DNA of 64,000 nucleotides from Nocardioides campestrisoli (GTDB lineage Bacteria; Actinomycetota; Actinomycetes; Propionibacteriales; Nocardioidaceae): NCBI RefSeq assembly GCF_013624435.2, contig NZ_CP061768.1, positions 3,748,001 through 3,812,000 on the forward strand, in the 5' to 3' direction. The translations under genes were made by a program, and so were the position numbers. This document shows, one piece after another, positions 26,873-38,074 of this stretch (within the stretch, counting starts at the first letter, position 1; every line of letters starts with the position of its first letter). Under the pieces are notes generated by a model. That model was not told where the DNA came from, searched no databases, and saw only the letters and a list, made by a program, of their open reading frames with translations.

Positions 26873-27993
26873 TGCTGATCACCGCCGACCGGGTCGCCCT
26901 CCCCGACCGCCTCCTCGAGCCCGGATGGGTCACCGTCGAGGGTGACCGGATCACCGGCGTCGGCGAGGGCCGACCCGGCGCCGCCGCCGACCTCGACCTG
27001 CCCGGGCACACCCTCGCGCCCGGGTTCGTCGACGCGCACTGCCACGGCGGCGGCGGGCACGCCTTCACCGACGGACCCGAGGCCGCCCGCGCGGCGGTCG
27101 CCGCGCACCTGCGCTCCGGCACCACCTCGACGATGGCCAGCCTGGTCACCGAGTCCGTCGCCGGGCTGGCCGGGCAGGTCGCCGCCCTGGCGCCGCTGGT
27201 GGCGGCCGGCGAGCTGGTCGGCGTCCACCTCGAGGGCCCCTGGCTGAGCCCCGCCCGCGCCGGGGCGCACGACCCGGCCCTGCTGGGCGCGCCCGAGCGC
27301 GCGGCGGTCGAGCAGGTCCTGGACGCCGCCCCCGGGGCCGTCCGGATGGTCACGCTCGCACCCGAGCTGCCCGGCGCGCTGGAGGCCGTCGCGCTGCTCC
27401 GCGAGCGGGGCTCGGTGGTCGCCGCCGGACACACGGAGGCGACGTACGACCAGACGGTCGCCGCGATCGACGCCGGGGTCACCGTGGCCACCCACCTGAT
27501 GAACGCGATGCGCGCCCCGCACCAGCGCGAGCCCGGACCGGCGGTCGCGCTGCTCGAGTCCGACCAGGTGTACGTCGAGCTGATCGCCGACGGCGTCCAC
27601 CTGCACCCCGCGGTCGTCCGCAGCGTGGCCCGGGCGCGCCCCGACCGCGTCGTGCTGGTCACCGACGCGATGGCGGCCGCCGGGGCCGCCGACGGCGACT
27701 ACACCCTCGGCGGGCTCGCCGTGCAGGTCCGCGACGGCGAGGCGCGGCTGGCCGACGGGACCATCGCCGGCAGCACGCTCACGATGGCCCAGGCCGTCCG
27801 GTACGCCGTCCAGGTCGCCGGGGTGCCGTTGCTGGTGGCGCTGCGCGCCGCCACCGCCTCCCCCGCGGCGATGCTCGGCCTGGCCGACGTCGGGCGCCTC
27901 GCGCCGGGCGCCTGGGCGGACCTGGTGGCGCTCGACGCAGCCCTGCAGGTCACCGAGGTGGTGCACGGTGGGCGTCTGCGCGGCCGGGCTTAG
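26872..27993 (+). CDS. nagA: N-acetylglucosamine-6-phosphate deacetylase
   Basis: Removes acetate from GlcNAc-6-phosphate. It has 373 residues, normal for the family. Amidohydrolase metal and substrate residues are visible: FVDAHCHGGGGHAF near residue 49, HLEGPWLSPARAGAH near residue 120, AGHTEATYDQ near residue 184, a second histidine in THLMNAM near residue 206 and the catalytic aspartate in LVTDAMAAAG near residue 263. It starts on the last base of the GntR stop codon. With the ROK kinase and SIS protein it completes GlcNAc to fructose-6-phosphate. Confidence 0.93.
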   Translation: MLITADRVALPDRLLEPGWVTVEGDRITGVGEGRPGAAADLDLPGHTLAPGFVDAHCHGGGGHAFTDGPEAARAAVAAHLRSGTTSTMASLVTESVAGLAGQVAALAPLVAAGELVGVHLEGPWLSPARAGAHDPALLGAPERAAVEQVLDAAPGAVRMVTLAPELPGALEAVALLRERGSVVAAGHTEATYDQTVAAIDAGVTVATHLMNAMRAPHQREPGPAVALLESDQVYVELIADGVHLHPAVVRSVARARPDRVVLVTDAMAAAGAADGDYTLGGLAVQVRDGEARLADGTIAGSTLTMAQAVRYAVQVAGVPLLVALRAATASPAAMLGLADVGRLAPGAWADLVALDAALQVTEVVHGGRLRGRA

Positions 27994-28044
27994 GCAGGTT
28001 CCTGGATGACTGACTGGTTCTGACCTCAGCCGGACTTCCCGTAC

Positions 28045-28110
28045 GAAACTCTCACTTCCACACCGTTGCAACGGTGTGGAAGTGAGAGTTTCACCGGGGA
28101 CCCGGTGAAA
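28045..28110. repeat. Perfect 48-bp palindrome with an overlapping second hairpin
   Basis: Bases 28045-28092 are a perfect palindrome of 24-bp arms with no spacer (centre TTGCAA), markedly less GC-rich than the surroundings. A second perfect inverted repeat with 10-bp arms, 28089-28098 and 28101-28110, overlaps its end. The pair lies between the convergent nagA and topA genes, so as RNA either strand could fold into a terminator stem. A dispersed REP-like element or protein binding site is equally possible. Confidence 0.85.
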
Positions 28111-28120
28111 CCGACACCGG

Positions 28121-30847
28121 TCAGGCCTTCTTCGCCGCGGCCTTCTTCGCCGTGGTCTTCTTCGCCGCCGCCTTCTTGGCCGGCGCCTTCTTCGCGGTGG
28201 CCTTCTTCGTCGTCTTCTTGGCGCCCTTCTTCGCGCCCTTCTTGGCGGGGCCCTTGGCGCGGCGCTCCTCCAGCAGCTCGGCGGCGCGCTCGAGGGTGAT
28301 CTCCTCGACCGTGTCGTCCTTGCGCAGGGTGGCGTTGTACTCGCCGTCGGTCACGTACTCACCGAACCGACCGGCCTTGACCACGATCGGCTGCCCGGAG
28401 ACGGGGTCGTTGCCCAGCTCCTTGAGCGGCGCGGTCGCGGCCCCGCGACCCCGGGCCTTGGGCTGGGCGTAGATCGCCAGCGCCTCGTCCAGGGTGATGC
28501 TGAGCAGCTTCTCCTCGGACTCGATCGTGCGCGAGTCCGTGCCCTTCTTCAGGTACGGGCCGTAGCGGCCGTTCTGCGCGGTGATCTCGACGCCCTCGGC
28601 GTCGGTGCCGACCACCCGGGGCAGCGAGAGCAGCTGGACGGCCTGGTCGAGCGTCACCGTGTCCAGCGACATCGACTTGAAGAGAGAGCCGGTGCGCGGC
28701 TTGGCGTTCTTCGGCGCGTCCTCCGGGAGCACCTCGGTGACGTACGGGCCGTAGCGCCCGTTCTTGGCCACCACCTTCAGACCGGTCTCGGGGTGGACGC
28801 CGAGCTCGATCTCCTCGCCCGCCGGGTTGGCCAGCAGCTCCTTGGCCTTCTCCAGGGTCAGCTCGTCGGGCGGCAGGTCCTCGGGGACGTTGGCGCGACG
28901 GGCCGCGGCGGTGCCGTCGTCGTCCGGCCCCGGCACCTCCTCGACGTACGGGCCGTAGCGGCCCACCCGCAGGTGGATCCCGGAGTCCGGGCCGCCGACC
29001 GGGAAGGTCGCCAGCTCGCGCGCGTCGATGTCGCCCAGGCCGGTGACCAGCGGGTGCAGGCCGGCGATCTTGTCCGAGCCGTAGTAGAACTCGCCGAGCT
29101 CGCTGACGCGGTCGCGGCGGCCGCCCGCGATGTCGTCGAGGATGTCCTCCATGTCCGCGGTGAACTCGTAGGAGATGTGCCGCGGGAAGTGCTCCTCCAT
29201 CAGCCGGACCACCGAGAAGGCGATCCAGGCCGGCACCAGGGCGGTGCCCTTCTTGTACACGTAGCCGCGGTTCTGGATCGTGCCGATGATCGAGGCGTAC
29301 GTCGAGGGCCGGCCGATCTCCCGGTCCTCCAGCTCCTTGATCAAGGTGGCCTCGGTGTAGCGGGCCGGGGGCTTGGTCTCGTGGCCGGCGGCGCTGACCG
29401 AGGCGGCGCTGACGCTCGCACCCTGCACCAGCTCGGGCAGCCGGGCCTCCTGGTCGTCGCGCTGCTTGGAGCTGTCGTCCAGCCCCTCGACGTACGCCTT
29501 GAGGAAGCCGTGGAAGGTGATCACCCGGCCCGACGCGCCGAAGACCACGTCGCGACCGTCCGCGGCGGTGCCGCCGAGGCGGACCGAGACCGACTGGCCG
29601 ACCGCGTCCTTCATCTGGGAGGCCACGGTGCGCATCCAGATCAGCTCGTAGAGCCGGAACTGGTCGCCCTTGAGCCCGGTCTGGGCGGGGGTGCGGAAGG
29701 TGTCGCCGGCGGGCCGGATCGCCTCGTGCGCCTCCTGGGCGTTCTTCACCTTCGAGGCGTAGGTGCGCGGGGCGTCGGGCAGGTACTCCGCGCCGTACAG
29801 CTCGCGGACCTGGTCGCGCGCCGCACCGACCGCCGCCGCGGAGAGCGTGGTGGAGTCGGTACGCATGTAGGTGATGAAGCCGTTCTCGTACAGACGCTGG
29901 GCGACCGACATGGCCACCGAGGCGCTCATCCCGAGCTTGCGCCCGGCCTCCTGCTGCAGCGTGGTGGTCCGGAACGGCGCGTACGGCGAGCGCTTGTACG
30001 GCTTGGACTCCACCGAGCGCACCTCGTAGGAGGTGTCGTAGAGACCCTCCACCAAGGCCTCGGCGGCCTTGCGGTCCAGGTGCACCACCGAGTCGGCGGA
30101 CTTGAGCTCGCCGGTCTGGGTGAAGTCGGAGCCGCGGGCCACCCGCTTGCCGTCGACCGAGTGCAGCTTGGCGGGGAACATCCGCGGGTCGGCGTCGGCG
30201 CCGCCGTCGAAGGTGCCCTCCAGGTCCCAGTACGAGGCGACGCGGAACTTCATCCGCTCGCGCTCCCGGTCGACCACCAGGCGGGTCGCGACCGACTGCA
30301 CGCGGCCCGCGGAGAGGCCGGACATGACCTTCTTCCACAGCACCGGGGAGACCTCGTAGCCGTAGAGGCGGTCCAGGATGCGGCGCGCCTCCTGGGCCTC
30401 GACCAGGTCCATGTCGATCTCGCGCGGGTTCTCCGCCGCCGCCAGGATCGCCGGCTTGGTGATCTCGTGGAAGACCATCCGGCGGACCGGGATGTTCTTC
30501 GGCTTCAGCTCGTCGAGGAGGTGCCAGGCGATCGCCTCGCCCTCGCGGTCCTCATCGGTGGCGAGGAAGAGCTCGTCGGCGTCCTTGAGCAGGCTCTTGA
30601 GCTTGGTGATGTGGCTCTTCTTGTCGCGGGGCACGACGTAGTACGGCTCGAAGCCGTTCTCCACGTCCACGCCGAACCGTCCCCACGGCTTGTCCTTGAT
30701 CTTCGCGGGGATCTCGGCCGCACTCTGAGGGAGGTCGCGGATGTGGCCGATGGACGACTCGACCACGTACCCCTTGCCGAGGTACCCACCGATCTTCTGG
30801 GCCTTGGTGGGCGACTCCACGATGACCAGCTTGTGCGCCAACTTCAC
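28121..30847 (-). CDS. topA: DNA topoisomerase I
   Basis: Relaxes negative supercoils. It has 908 residues. The TOPRIM domain is at the N-terminus (LVIVESPTKAQKIGGYLGKG, acidic DEDREGEA near residue 115). The nucleophilic tyrosine is in FITYMRTDST near residue 330. Four actinobacterial-type C-terminal repeats follow, each with RYGPYV or a variant (about 640-850). The last 50 residues are a Lys/Ala/Thr-rich tail (KKAxAKKA repeats), typical of mycobacterial and Streptomyces TopA and needed for processivity there. The GTG start is preceded by AAGGAA. The gene is normally next to tmk in relatives, but not here. Confidence 0.97.
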   Translation of the reverse strand: MKLAHKLVIVESPTKAQKIGGYLGKGYVVESSIGHIRDLPQSAAEIPAKIKDKPWGRFGVDVENGFEPYYVVPRDKKSHITKLKSLLKDADELFLATDEDREGEAIAWHLLDELKPKNIPVRRMVFHEITKPAILAAAENPREIDMDLVEAQEARRILDRLYGYEVSPVLWKKVMSGLSAGRVQSVATRLVVDRERERMKFRVASYWDLEGTFDGGADADPRMFPAKLHSVDGKRVARGSDFTQTGELKSADSVVHLDRKAAEALVEGLYDTSYEVRSVESKPYKRSPYAPFRTTTLQQEAGRKLGMSASVAMSVAQRLYENGFITYMRTDSTTLSAAAVGAARDQVRELYGAEYLPDAPRTYASKVKNAQEAHEAIRPAGDTFRTPAQTGLKGDQFRLYELIWMRTVASQMKDAVGQSVSVRLGGTAADGRDVVFGASGRVITFHGFLKAYVEGLDDSSKQRDDQEARLPELVQGASVSAASVSAAGHETKPPARYTEATLIKELEDREIGRPSTYASIIGTIQNRGYVYKKGTALVPAWIAFSVVRLMEEHFPRHISYEFTADMEDILDDIAGGRRDRVSELGEFYYGSDKIAGLHPLVTGLGDIDARELATFPVGGPDSGIHLRVGRYGPYVEEVPGPDDDGTAAARRANVPEDLPPDELTLEKAKELLANPAGEEIELGVHPETGLKVVAKNGRYGPYVTEVLPEDAPKNAKPRTGSLFKSMSLDTVTLDQAVQLLSLPRVVGTDAEGVEITAQNGRYGPYLKKGTDSRTIESEEKLLSITLDEALAIYAQPKARGRGAATAPLKELGNDPVSGQPIVVKAGRFGEYVTDGEYNATLRKDDTVEEITLERAAELLEERRAKGPAKKGAKKGAKKTTKKATAKKAPAKKAAAKKTTAKKAAAKKA

Positions 30848-31061
30848 TCGTTCCTTGCTCCAGGGGCCCCAAGCGGGGCTCAGGTCGACACGGTAGCGCG
30901 CCCAGATGGGTCTCCCGGCCTCCCCGTCCCTCGCGGGACCCGCGAGGCGACCGCCCGGACGCTGCTCTGCGCGCCCGGCTTCGCCGGCGCGTCGTCCCCA
31001 AATTGAGGGTAATACCCGGCGAGTCGTGGTCGGGAGGTCGGCACCCGCCTAGGGTGCGCGG

Positions 31062-32843
31062 GTGAATCAGCCGCGCCCGCCCGCCCGCACCTCGTCCTCC
31101 GGCCGATCGGGCCCGCTCGCCGCGCTGGTCACCACGCTCGTGGTCGCGCTGGTCACGGGCCTCGGTCTCGCCGGATCGACCGCCTCGGCGGACGACCCGG
31201 AATGGGGAGTCGTCGTCGGCGTGGCGCGGGACGCGGAGGGTGCCGCGTCCCCCGGCGTCGACGTCACGCTCCGGGGCGCCCTCGGGGAGACGTACCGCAG
31301 CGAGACCGAGTTCGACGGTCGCTGGGAGGTCGACGCCCCGGTCGGGAGCTACACGGTGACGCTCGCCGAGGAGAGCGACGTCTTCGTCACCCAGACCCTG
31401 CCCGGTCGGGTCACGGTCACCGCCAACACCACCGTGGAGGTCTCTCCCGTCACCCTCCAGCGCTACCCCCGGGGCACCGTCTCGGGGACGGTGAGCGACC
31501 GGGGCGGCGTCCTGATCGCCGGCGCGGACGTCGAGCTGCTCCGCCTCAGCGGGAGCCCGACGGACTTCGCCAGCGCCGAGGTCGTCCAGGCGACCACCAC
31601 CGACGCGCAGGGAGCCTTCCGGTTCACCGACGTGCTGGTCGGCGACGGCCGCTGGTACACCGTGGGCGCCTCGGCGCCCGGGTTCCCGCTCGCCTACCTG
31701 GGCGGCGGCACCGACCCGCTGGCCGCCGACCCGCTGCCCGTGGGCGAGGACGTCACCGCCGACCTCACCCTCAAGGCCGCCCCTTCGGTGCGCGGCACCG
31801 TGTCCGCCCCCGACGGCGCCGGGCTGCGCGGGGTCGAGGTGCAGCTGCACCGCTGGGACGCCGCGCTGGGCGAGTTCGTGCTCGCCGGGCAGCAGACCAG
31901 CCGCAGCGAGGGCAGGTACGGCGTGGCCGTGCCGACCGCGGGTACCTACACCCTGTTCTTCGACGCCGGCTCCGGGAGCGCCGCCGAGGTCGCCGTCTCC
32001 GGGTGGCTGGGCGGTGCCGCGCCGACCGGGCCGACGTCCCCCGGCGTCTTCACCCACGACCCCGCCGCGGGGGACCTGCTGCGCGACCACACGCTCACCG
32101 CGCCGCTGCGGGTGCGGGGGCGCCTGACCGGCCCCACCGGCTCGCCGGTGGCCGGGGCGCAGGTCCAGGTGCTCGAGTGGGACGGGACGTTCTTCTCCCC
32201 CAACGGCGTGAGCGCCCCGACGTCGGCGGACGGCCGCTTCTCCGTGCGGGTGCCGGCCGGGGTCGTGGTCTCGCTGGCCTTCGTCGCGGCCGACGGCACC
32301 ACCGTCTACCTGGGCGGTGGGAGCGACTACCCGGAGACCCCGACCCCGCAGAACAGCCTGCGCGGGGCGACGGTCGACCTCGGGACGCTGGTGGGCGGGG
32401 TGCTGCCGGTGGTCACGCCGACGCCGTCCCCGACTCCGTCCCCCACGCCCACGCCGACGCCGACGCCGACGCCGACGCCCACGCCCACGCCCACGCCCAC
32501 GCCCTCTCCGTCTCCGACGCCCACGCCCGAGGCCGCGCCCACGGTGTCGATCAAGGCCCCGGGCACGATCCGTCGCAGCCGCACGCTCGTGGTCAAGGTG
32601 ACGGTGGCGGCGTACGGCAACGGGAGCGTCGCGGGCCGGCTCCAGCTGCGGGTCGGCACCAAGGTGCTGGCCAAGGTGCAGGTCCCGGCGGGCGTGCAGC
32701 GCACGCTCCGGGTCAAGATCTCCGCCAAGGCGCTCGCCCGGGCCGCGAACCGCCGGGGCGTGGTCAAGCTGCGCGCCCGCGTCGTCCCGTCCGGGACCGC
32801 CCCCGCCGGCACCTCGCGCACGGTGAAGGTGCGGCTGCGCTGA
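31062..32843 (+). CDS. Secreted repeat protein with Pro-Thr linker
   Basis: Surface or secreted protein of unknown role, 593 residues. The signal peptide spans about residues 20-46, with cleavage near TASADD. Four tandem carboxypeptidase-regulatory-like (CarboxypepD_reg/Cna-B) beta domains follow, recognisable by GVARDAEG, GTVSDRGG, GTVSAPDG and GRLTGPTG starts (near 50, 145, 245 and 347). A Pro-Thr/Ser linker (about 452-489) precedes a basic Ig-like C-terminal domain. The same kind of basic Ig-like tail ends the metallophosphoesterase at 17400-17697. Start is GTG; no strong ribosome site is visible. Confidence 0.82.
   Translation: MNQPRPPARTSSSGRSGPLAALVTTLVVALVTGLGLAGSTASADDPEWGVVVGVARDAEGAASPGVDVTLRGALGETYRSETEFDGRWEVDAPVGSYTVTLAEESDVFVTQTLPGRVTVTANTTVEVSPVTLQRYPRGTVSGTVSDRGGVLIAGADVELLRLSGSPTDFASAEVVQATTTDAQGAFRFTDVLVGDGRWYTVGASAPGFPLAYLGGGTDPLAADPLPVGEDVTADLTLKAAPSVRGTVSAPDGAGLRGVEVQLHRWDAALGEFVLAGQQTSRSEGRYGVAVPTAGTYTLFFDAGSGSAAEVAVSGWLGGAAPTGPTSPGVFTHDPAAGDLLRDHTLTAPLRVRGRLTGPTGSPVAGAQVQVLEWDGTFFSPNGVSAPTSADGRFSVRVPAGVVVSLAFVAADGTTVYLGGGSDYPETPTPQNSLRGATVDLGTLVGGVLPVVTPTPSPTPSPTPTPTPTPTPTPTPTPTPTPSPSPTPTPEAAPTVSIKAPGTIRRSRTLVVKVTVAAYGNGSVAGRLQLRVGTKVLAKVQVPAGVQRTLRVKISAKALARAANRRGVVKLRARVVPSGTAPAGTSRTVKVRLR
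32415..32528 (+). repeat. Simple repeat encoding Pro-Thr/Ser linker
   Basis: 114 bases of near-perfect 6-base units (ACGCCG/ACGCCC) encode 19 Thr-Pro or Ser-Pro pairs. Such tracts vary in length between strains by replication slippage; the protein linker stays in frame with any change of 6 bases. Confidence 0.9.
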
Positions 32844-32849
32844 CCCGGG

Positions 32850-34319
32850 TCAGGCTCCGGTGAGGAACCCCTCGGCCACCAGCTCGGCGACCACCGGCAG
32901 GTAGGTCTCCCGGAGCCCGGCCGCGTCCTGGTCGAGCAGCGAGGCGACCGCGTCGAGGATCTGCCCGACCGTGAGCTCGCCGTCGCTGGCGCCGACCAGG
33001 GCGGCCTCGACGGTGTCGACCTGGCGGGCCCGGCGCAGGCCGCGCTGCTGGCGCAGCACGATCGTCTCCGGGTCGTCGGCGCCCGGGGTGCCCTGCGTCT
33101 CCTGGACGACGTCGCCCGGGGTGACCAGCCGGAGCGCGGCGAGGTCGTCGGTGCGGTGCAGCAGGTCCTGGGCGGCGGCCCAGCGCGCGGTGGCCGGGGC
33201 GATCGGCTGCTCGACCTCGTAGGGCCACTCCACGAGCTCACGTGCCGCGCCGCGGGTCGGGCCGTTCTTGCGCAGGTTGATCCAGCCGAAGCCGACGGCC
33301 TCGATGCCCTGCTCGTCGAACCAGCTCAGCCAGGTGTCGTAGCGGCGTACGTAGTCGGGGCCGCCGTGGTGCCCGGCGTCCTTGAGCCACAGCTCGACGT
33401 ACGCCGTGGGGTCGAGCACCTCGCGCTGCACGACCAGGGCGTCGGTGCCCTCGGGCACCCACTCCTCCAGCCGCTCGGCCCACGGCCGGTCACGCTCGAT
33501 CACCCAGTTGGCCAGCACCTGGCACCAGCCGCCGTCGTTGAGCAGGCCCGGCGCGGTCCGCACGATGTGCTCGACGACCCGGTCGCCCGGCAGCCCGGAG
33601 TCGCGGTAGACCAGCCGCTCGCCGGTCGCCGGCGAGATGACGAACGGCGGGTTGGTGGCGATCAGGTCGAACGTCTCCGACGCCACCGGCTCGAAGAACG
33701 AGCCGTCGCGCACGTCGATGCCCTCGACCTCGTTGAGCGCGGCGTTGAACCGGGTCATCCACAGGGCCCGGGGGTTGACGTCGGTGGCGACCACCCGGTC
33801 GCTGTGCGTGGCCAGGTGCAGCGCCTGGACCCCGCACCCGGTGCCCAGGTCCAGGGCGGAGCCGACCGGCTCGCGCAGCGTCATCTGGGCCAGCGACGTC
33901 GACGCCGGGCTGATCCCCAGCACGTGCTCGGCCCCGACCCGGTTCGGGGCACCGTCCAGCCCGGGGGTCAGGTCGCTGACCACCCACAGGTCGCGGCGCT
34001 CGGGGTCGTCGGTGGCGTAGGGGCGCACGTCCAGGCGCGCCGCCACCTCACCGACGGACTGCTCCAGCAGGCCCTCGACGGCCAGCCGGTCCACCAGACC
34101 CGGCAGCGCCTCCTCCGCCCGGGCGAGCGGCACGGGCACCTGGAGGAGGAACAGCCGGGTCAGGGTCTCCAGCGGCGAGCCCCCGCCGGTGGCCCGGGCC
34201 CCCGGGGCGGTCTCGTTGCGGGCCAGCGCGGCGTGGGCCTGCGGCCCCAGCAGGCCGGCGACGGCGTCGTAGGTGAAGTCGGCGGCCTGCAGGGCCTGGC
34301 GCAGCTGGGAGGCGAGCAT
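32850..34319 (-). CDS. Class I SAM-dependent methyltransferase, N5-glutamine-type (NPPF)
   Basis: It has 489 residues; the start at 34319 is chosen because GGAGG lies 9 bases ahead, while an ATG at 34328 abuts it. An N-terminal helical domain (1-140) precedes the methyltransferase fold: SAM loop DLGTGCGVQALHLA near residue 157, acidic VVATDVNPRAL near residue 177, and NPPFVIS near residue 222, the motif of enzymes that methylate a planar amide or amino nitrogen (HemK/RsmC type). A C-terminal domain (320-489) of helices follows. The same kind of gene lies between topA and the proton pyrophosphatase in Streptomyces. Target unknown. Confidence 0.87.
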   Translation of the reverse strand: MLASQLRQALQAADFTYDAVAGLLGPQAHAALARNETAPGARATGGGSPLETLTRLFLLQVPVPLARAEEALPGLVDRLAVEGLLEQSVGEVAARLDVRPYATDDPERRDLWVVSDLTPGLDGAPNRVGAEHVLGISPASTSLAQMTLREPVGSALDLGTGCGVQALHLATHSDRVVATDVNPRALWMTRFNAALNEVEGIDVRDGSFFEPVASETFDLIATNPPFVISPATGERLVYRDSGLPGDRVVEHIVRTAPGLLNDGGWCQVLANWVIERDRPWAERLEEWVPEGTDALVVQREVLDPTAYVELWLKDAGHHGGPDYVRRYDTWLSWFDEQGIEAVGFGWINLRKNGPTRGAARELVEWPYEVEQPIAPATARWAAAQDLLHRTDDLAALRLVTPGDVVQETQGTPGADDPETIVLRQQRGLRRARQVDTVEAALVGASDGELTVGQILDAVASLLDQDAAGLRETYLPVVAELVAEGFLTGA

Positions 34320-34344
34320 GCCGCTCATCCTCCCAGAGGCGATC

Positions 34345-34896
34345 TCAGGAGGCGGACGGGCTGGGCTGCAGCTCCGACATGCAGCCCATCAGCGCGGCGG
34401 TGAGGTCGTTGTCGCCCATGCTGGCCTCCTGGCCCTCCACCATGGAGGTCACGAAGAAGTCGCGCAGGGTGTCGTCGGTGATGGCCTCTTCGACGCACTC
34501 CTTGCCGGCCTCGGGCAGCTCGGCGTCGGCGTTGATCTGGGAGATCAGCTCCTCGCGGAGGTCGACGCCGCAGTCGTCGAACTTCTCGTAGATCTCGTTG
34601 CCCTGCTCGTCGGTGAGGTCGAGCGAGGCGAAGTCCAGGTTGCCGGACTCCCCGGCGAACTCCTCGGCGCTGCCGGCCTCCTTGACCTTGTCGATCCCGA
34701 CGACGTCGACGAAGCCCTCGCTGAAGCACTCGGCCTCGCCCTTGTCCATCGGCGAGTCGCCCTCGGCCAGCGTCTCGGCCATCGCGTCGACGTACGGCTT
34801 GGCCTCGTCGCTGCTGCCGTCGCCGTCGCCGCCACAGGCGGTCAGGACGAACGGGATGAGGATGGTCATGGCGACCGGGACGAGACGACGACGCAT
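34345..34896 (-). CDS. Small acidic lipoprotein
   Basis: Unrecognised secreted lipoprotein, 183 residues from the ATG at 34896. The start is set by the basic MRRR stretch, hydrophobic segment and lipobox (LTACGG near residue 21); a longer reading from 34932 would bury the signal. The mature part is acidic and helical with four cysteines (ECFSEG, DDCGVD, KECVEE, GCMSEL), probably two disulfides. It lies between the methyltransferase and hppA on the same strand. Confidence 0.75.
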   Translation of the reverse strand: MRRRLVPVAMTILIPFVLTACGGDGDGSSDEAKPYVDAMAETLAEGDSPMDKGEAECFSEGFVDVVGIDKVKEAGSAEEFAGESGNLDFASLDLTDEQGNEIYEKFDDCGVDLREELISQINADAELPEAGKECVEEAITDDTLRDFFVTSMVEGQEASMGDNDLTAALMGCMSELQPSPSAS

Positions 34897-35019
34897 AGGA
34901 GAACAGCCCTTCGATGAGGGCGCGCGCATCACGCCCGACTCCGGCCGACTATAGGGGAGGTGCGGTGAGGTCGCACCCTCCTCGCCGCCCCCTGGGCGCG
35001 CCGCTGGGCGCCCGGGACC

Positions 35020-37416
<2,397 letters not shown>

Positions 37417-37467
37417 CTGCGTCCTCCGTCGTCACAGGCGTCGTGCCGTGGCCGGAGTCTAGCCAGA

Positions 37468-37483
37468 TGTGACGCCTGTCACG
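37468..37483. promoter_or_regulatory. Crp/GlxR-like site upstream of hppA
   Basis: TGTGA-N6-TCACG matches 9 of 10 consensus positions of Crp/GlxR-type sites (TGTGA-N6-TCACA). A minus-strand -10-like TAGACT lies at 37461-37456. The site would overlap the -35 spacer, which fits repression. Based on pattern only. Confidence 0.5.
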
Positions 37484-37616
37484 TAGTGATTCGCAGCGTT
37501 CGTGGACCAGGAGTCACCGACCCAGCGTCAACGACCGGAACGGACGCACCCGGACACGACTCGACCGCCCGCCCCGGAGGGCGAGCGGTCGAGTGCTGGA
37601 TCGAGTACCGGGAGGG

Positions 37617-37952
37617 TCAGCCGGCCAGCGCGCTGGTCTGGTCCTCGTGGATGGCGAACACCTTCGCCAGCCCGGTGATCCGGAAGATCTTCAGCAGCCG
37701 GTCCTGGTTGCACACCAGCGCCAGCGACCCGTCGTGGGCGCGCACCTTCTTCAGGCCGCCCACCAGGACGCCCAGGCCGGTGGAGTCCAGGAACTCCACG
37801 TCCGCCAGGTCGATCACGAGGTCGTACACCCCGGCGCCGACCAGCTCGGTGATCTTGTCGCGCAGCTTGGGGGCGGTGTAGACGTCGATCTCGCCCCCGA
37901 CCGCGACGACGGTCTTGCCGTCGATGTCGCGGGTCTCAAGAGTCAGGTCCAC
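37617..37952 (-). CDS. bldG: Anti-sigma factor antagonist, BldG-like STAS protein
   Basis: Partner-switching regulator that in Streptomyces frees stress/differentiation sigma factors from anti-sigma factors. It has 111 residues from the GTG at 37952 (GAGGAG upstream); a longer reading to 38021 lacks homology. The start MDLTLETR, the segment GGEIDVYTAPKLRDKI and DSTGLGVLVGGLKKVRAH closely match BldG. The phosphorylatable serine is S57. The anti-sigma kinase gene that follows bldG in Streptomyces is absent; hppA is next. It is divergent from the helicase gene, as in Streptomyces. Confidence 0.9.
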   Translation of the reverse strand: MDLTLETRDIDGKTVVAVGGEIDVYTAPKLRDKITELVGAGVYDLVIDLADVEFLDSTGLGVLVGGLKKVRAHDGSLALVCNQDRLLKIFRITGLAKVFAIHEDQTSALAG

Positions 37953-38074
37953 GTCGTGCTCCTCGGCCTTTCCGCGGGAATCAAGCACTGGGGCAGGAAC
38001 GCCGCCGTGCTGCTTGCGCAAGATATCAAACCACGCTTCGTCACCTGTCGGCCTCCCTTGTCACACTTCTGGAT

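Noticed and set aside
28121..28270. Repetitive DNA with short AAG/GCC units
   Set aside because: It is the coding sequence of the Lys/Ala tail of TopA, a usual feature in actinobacteria.
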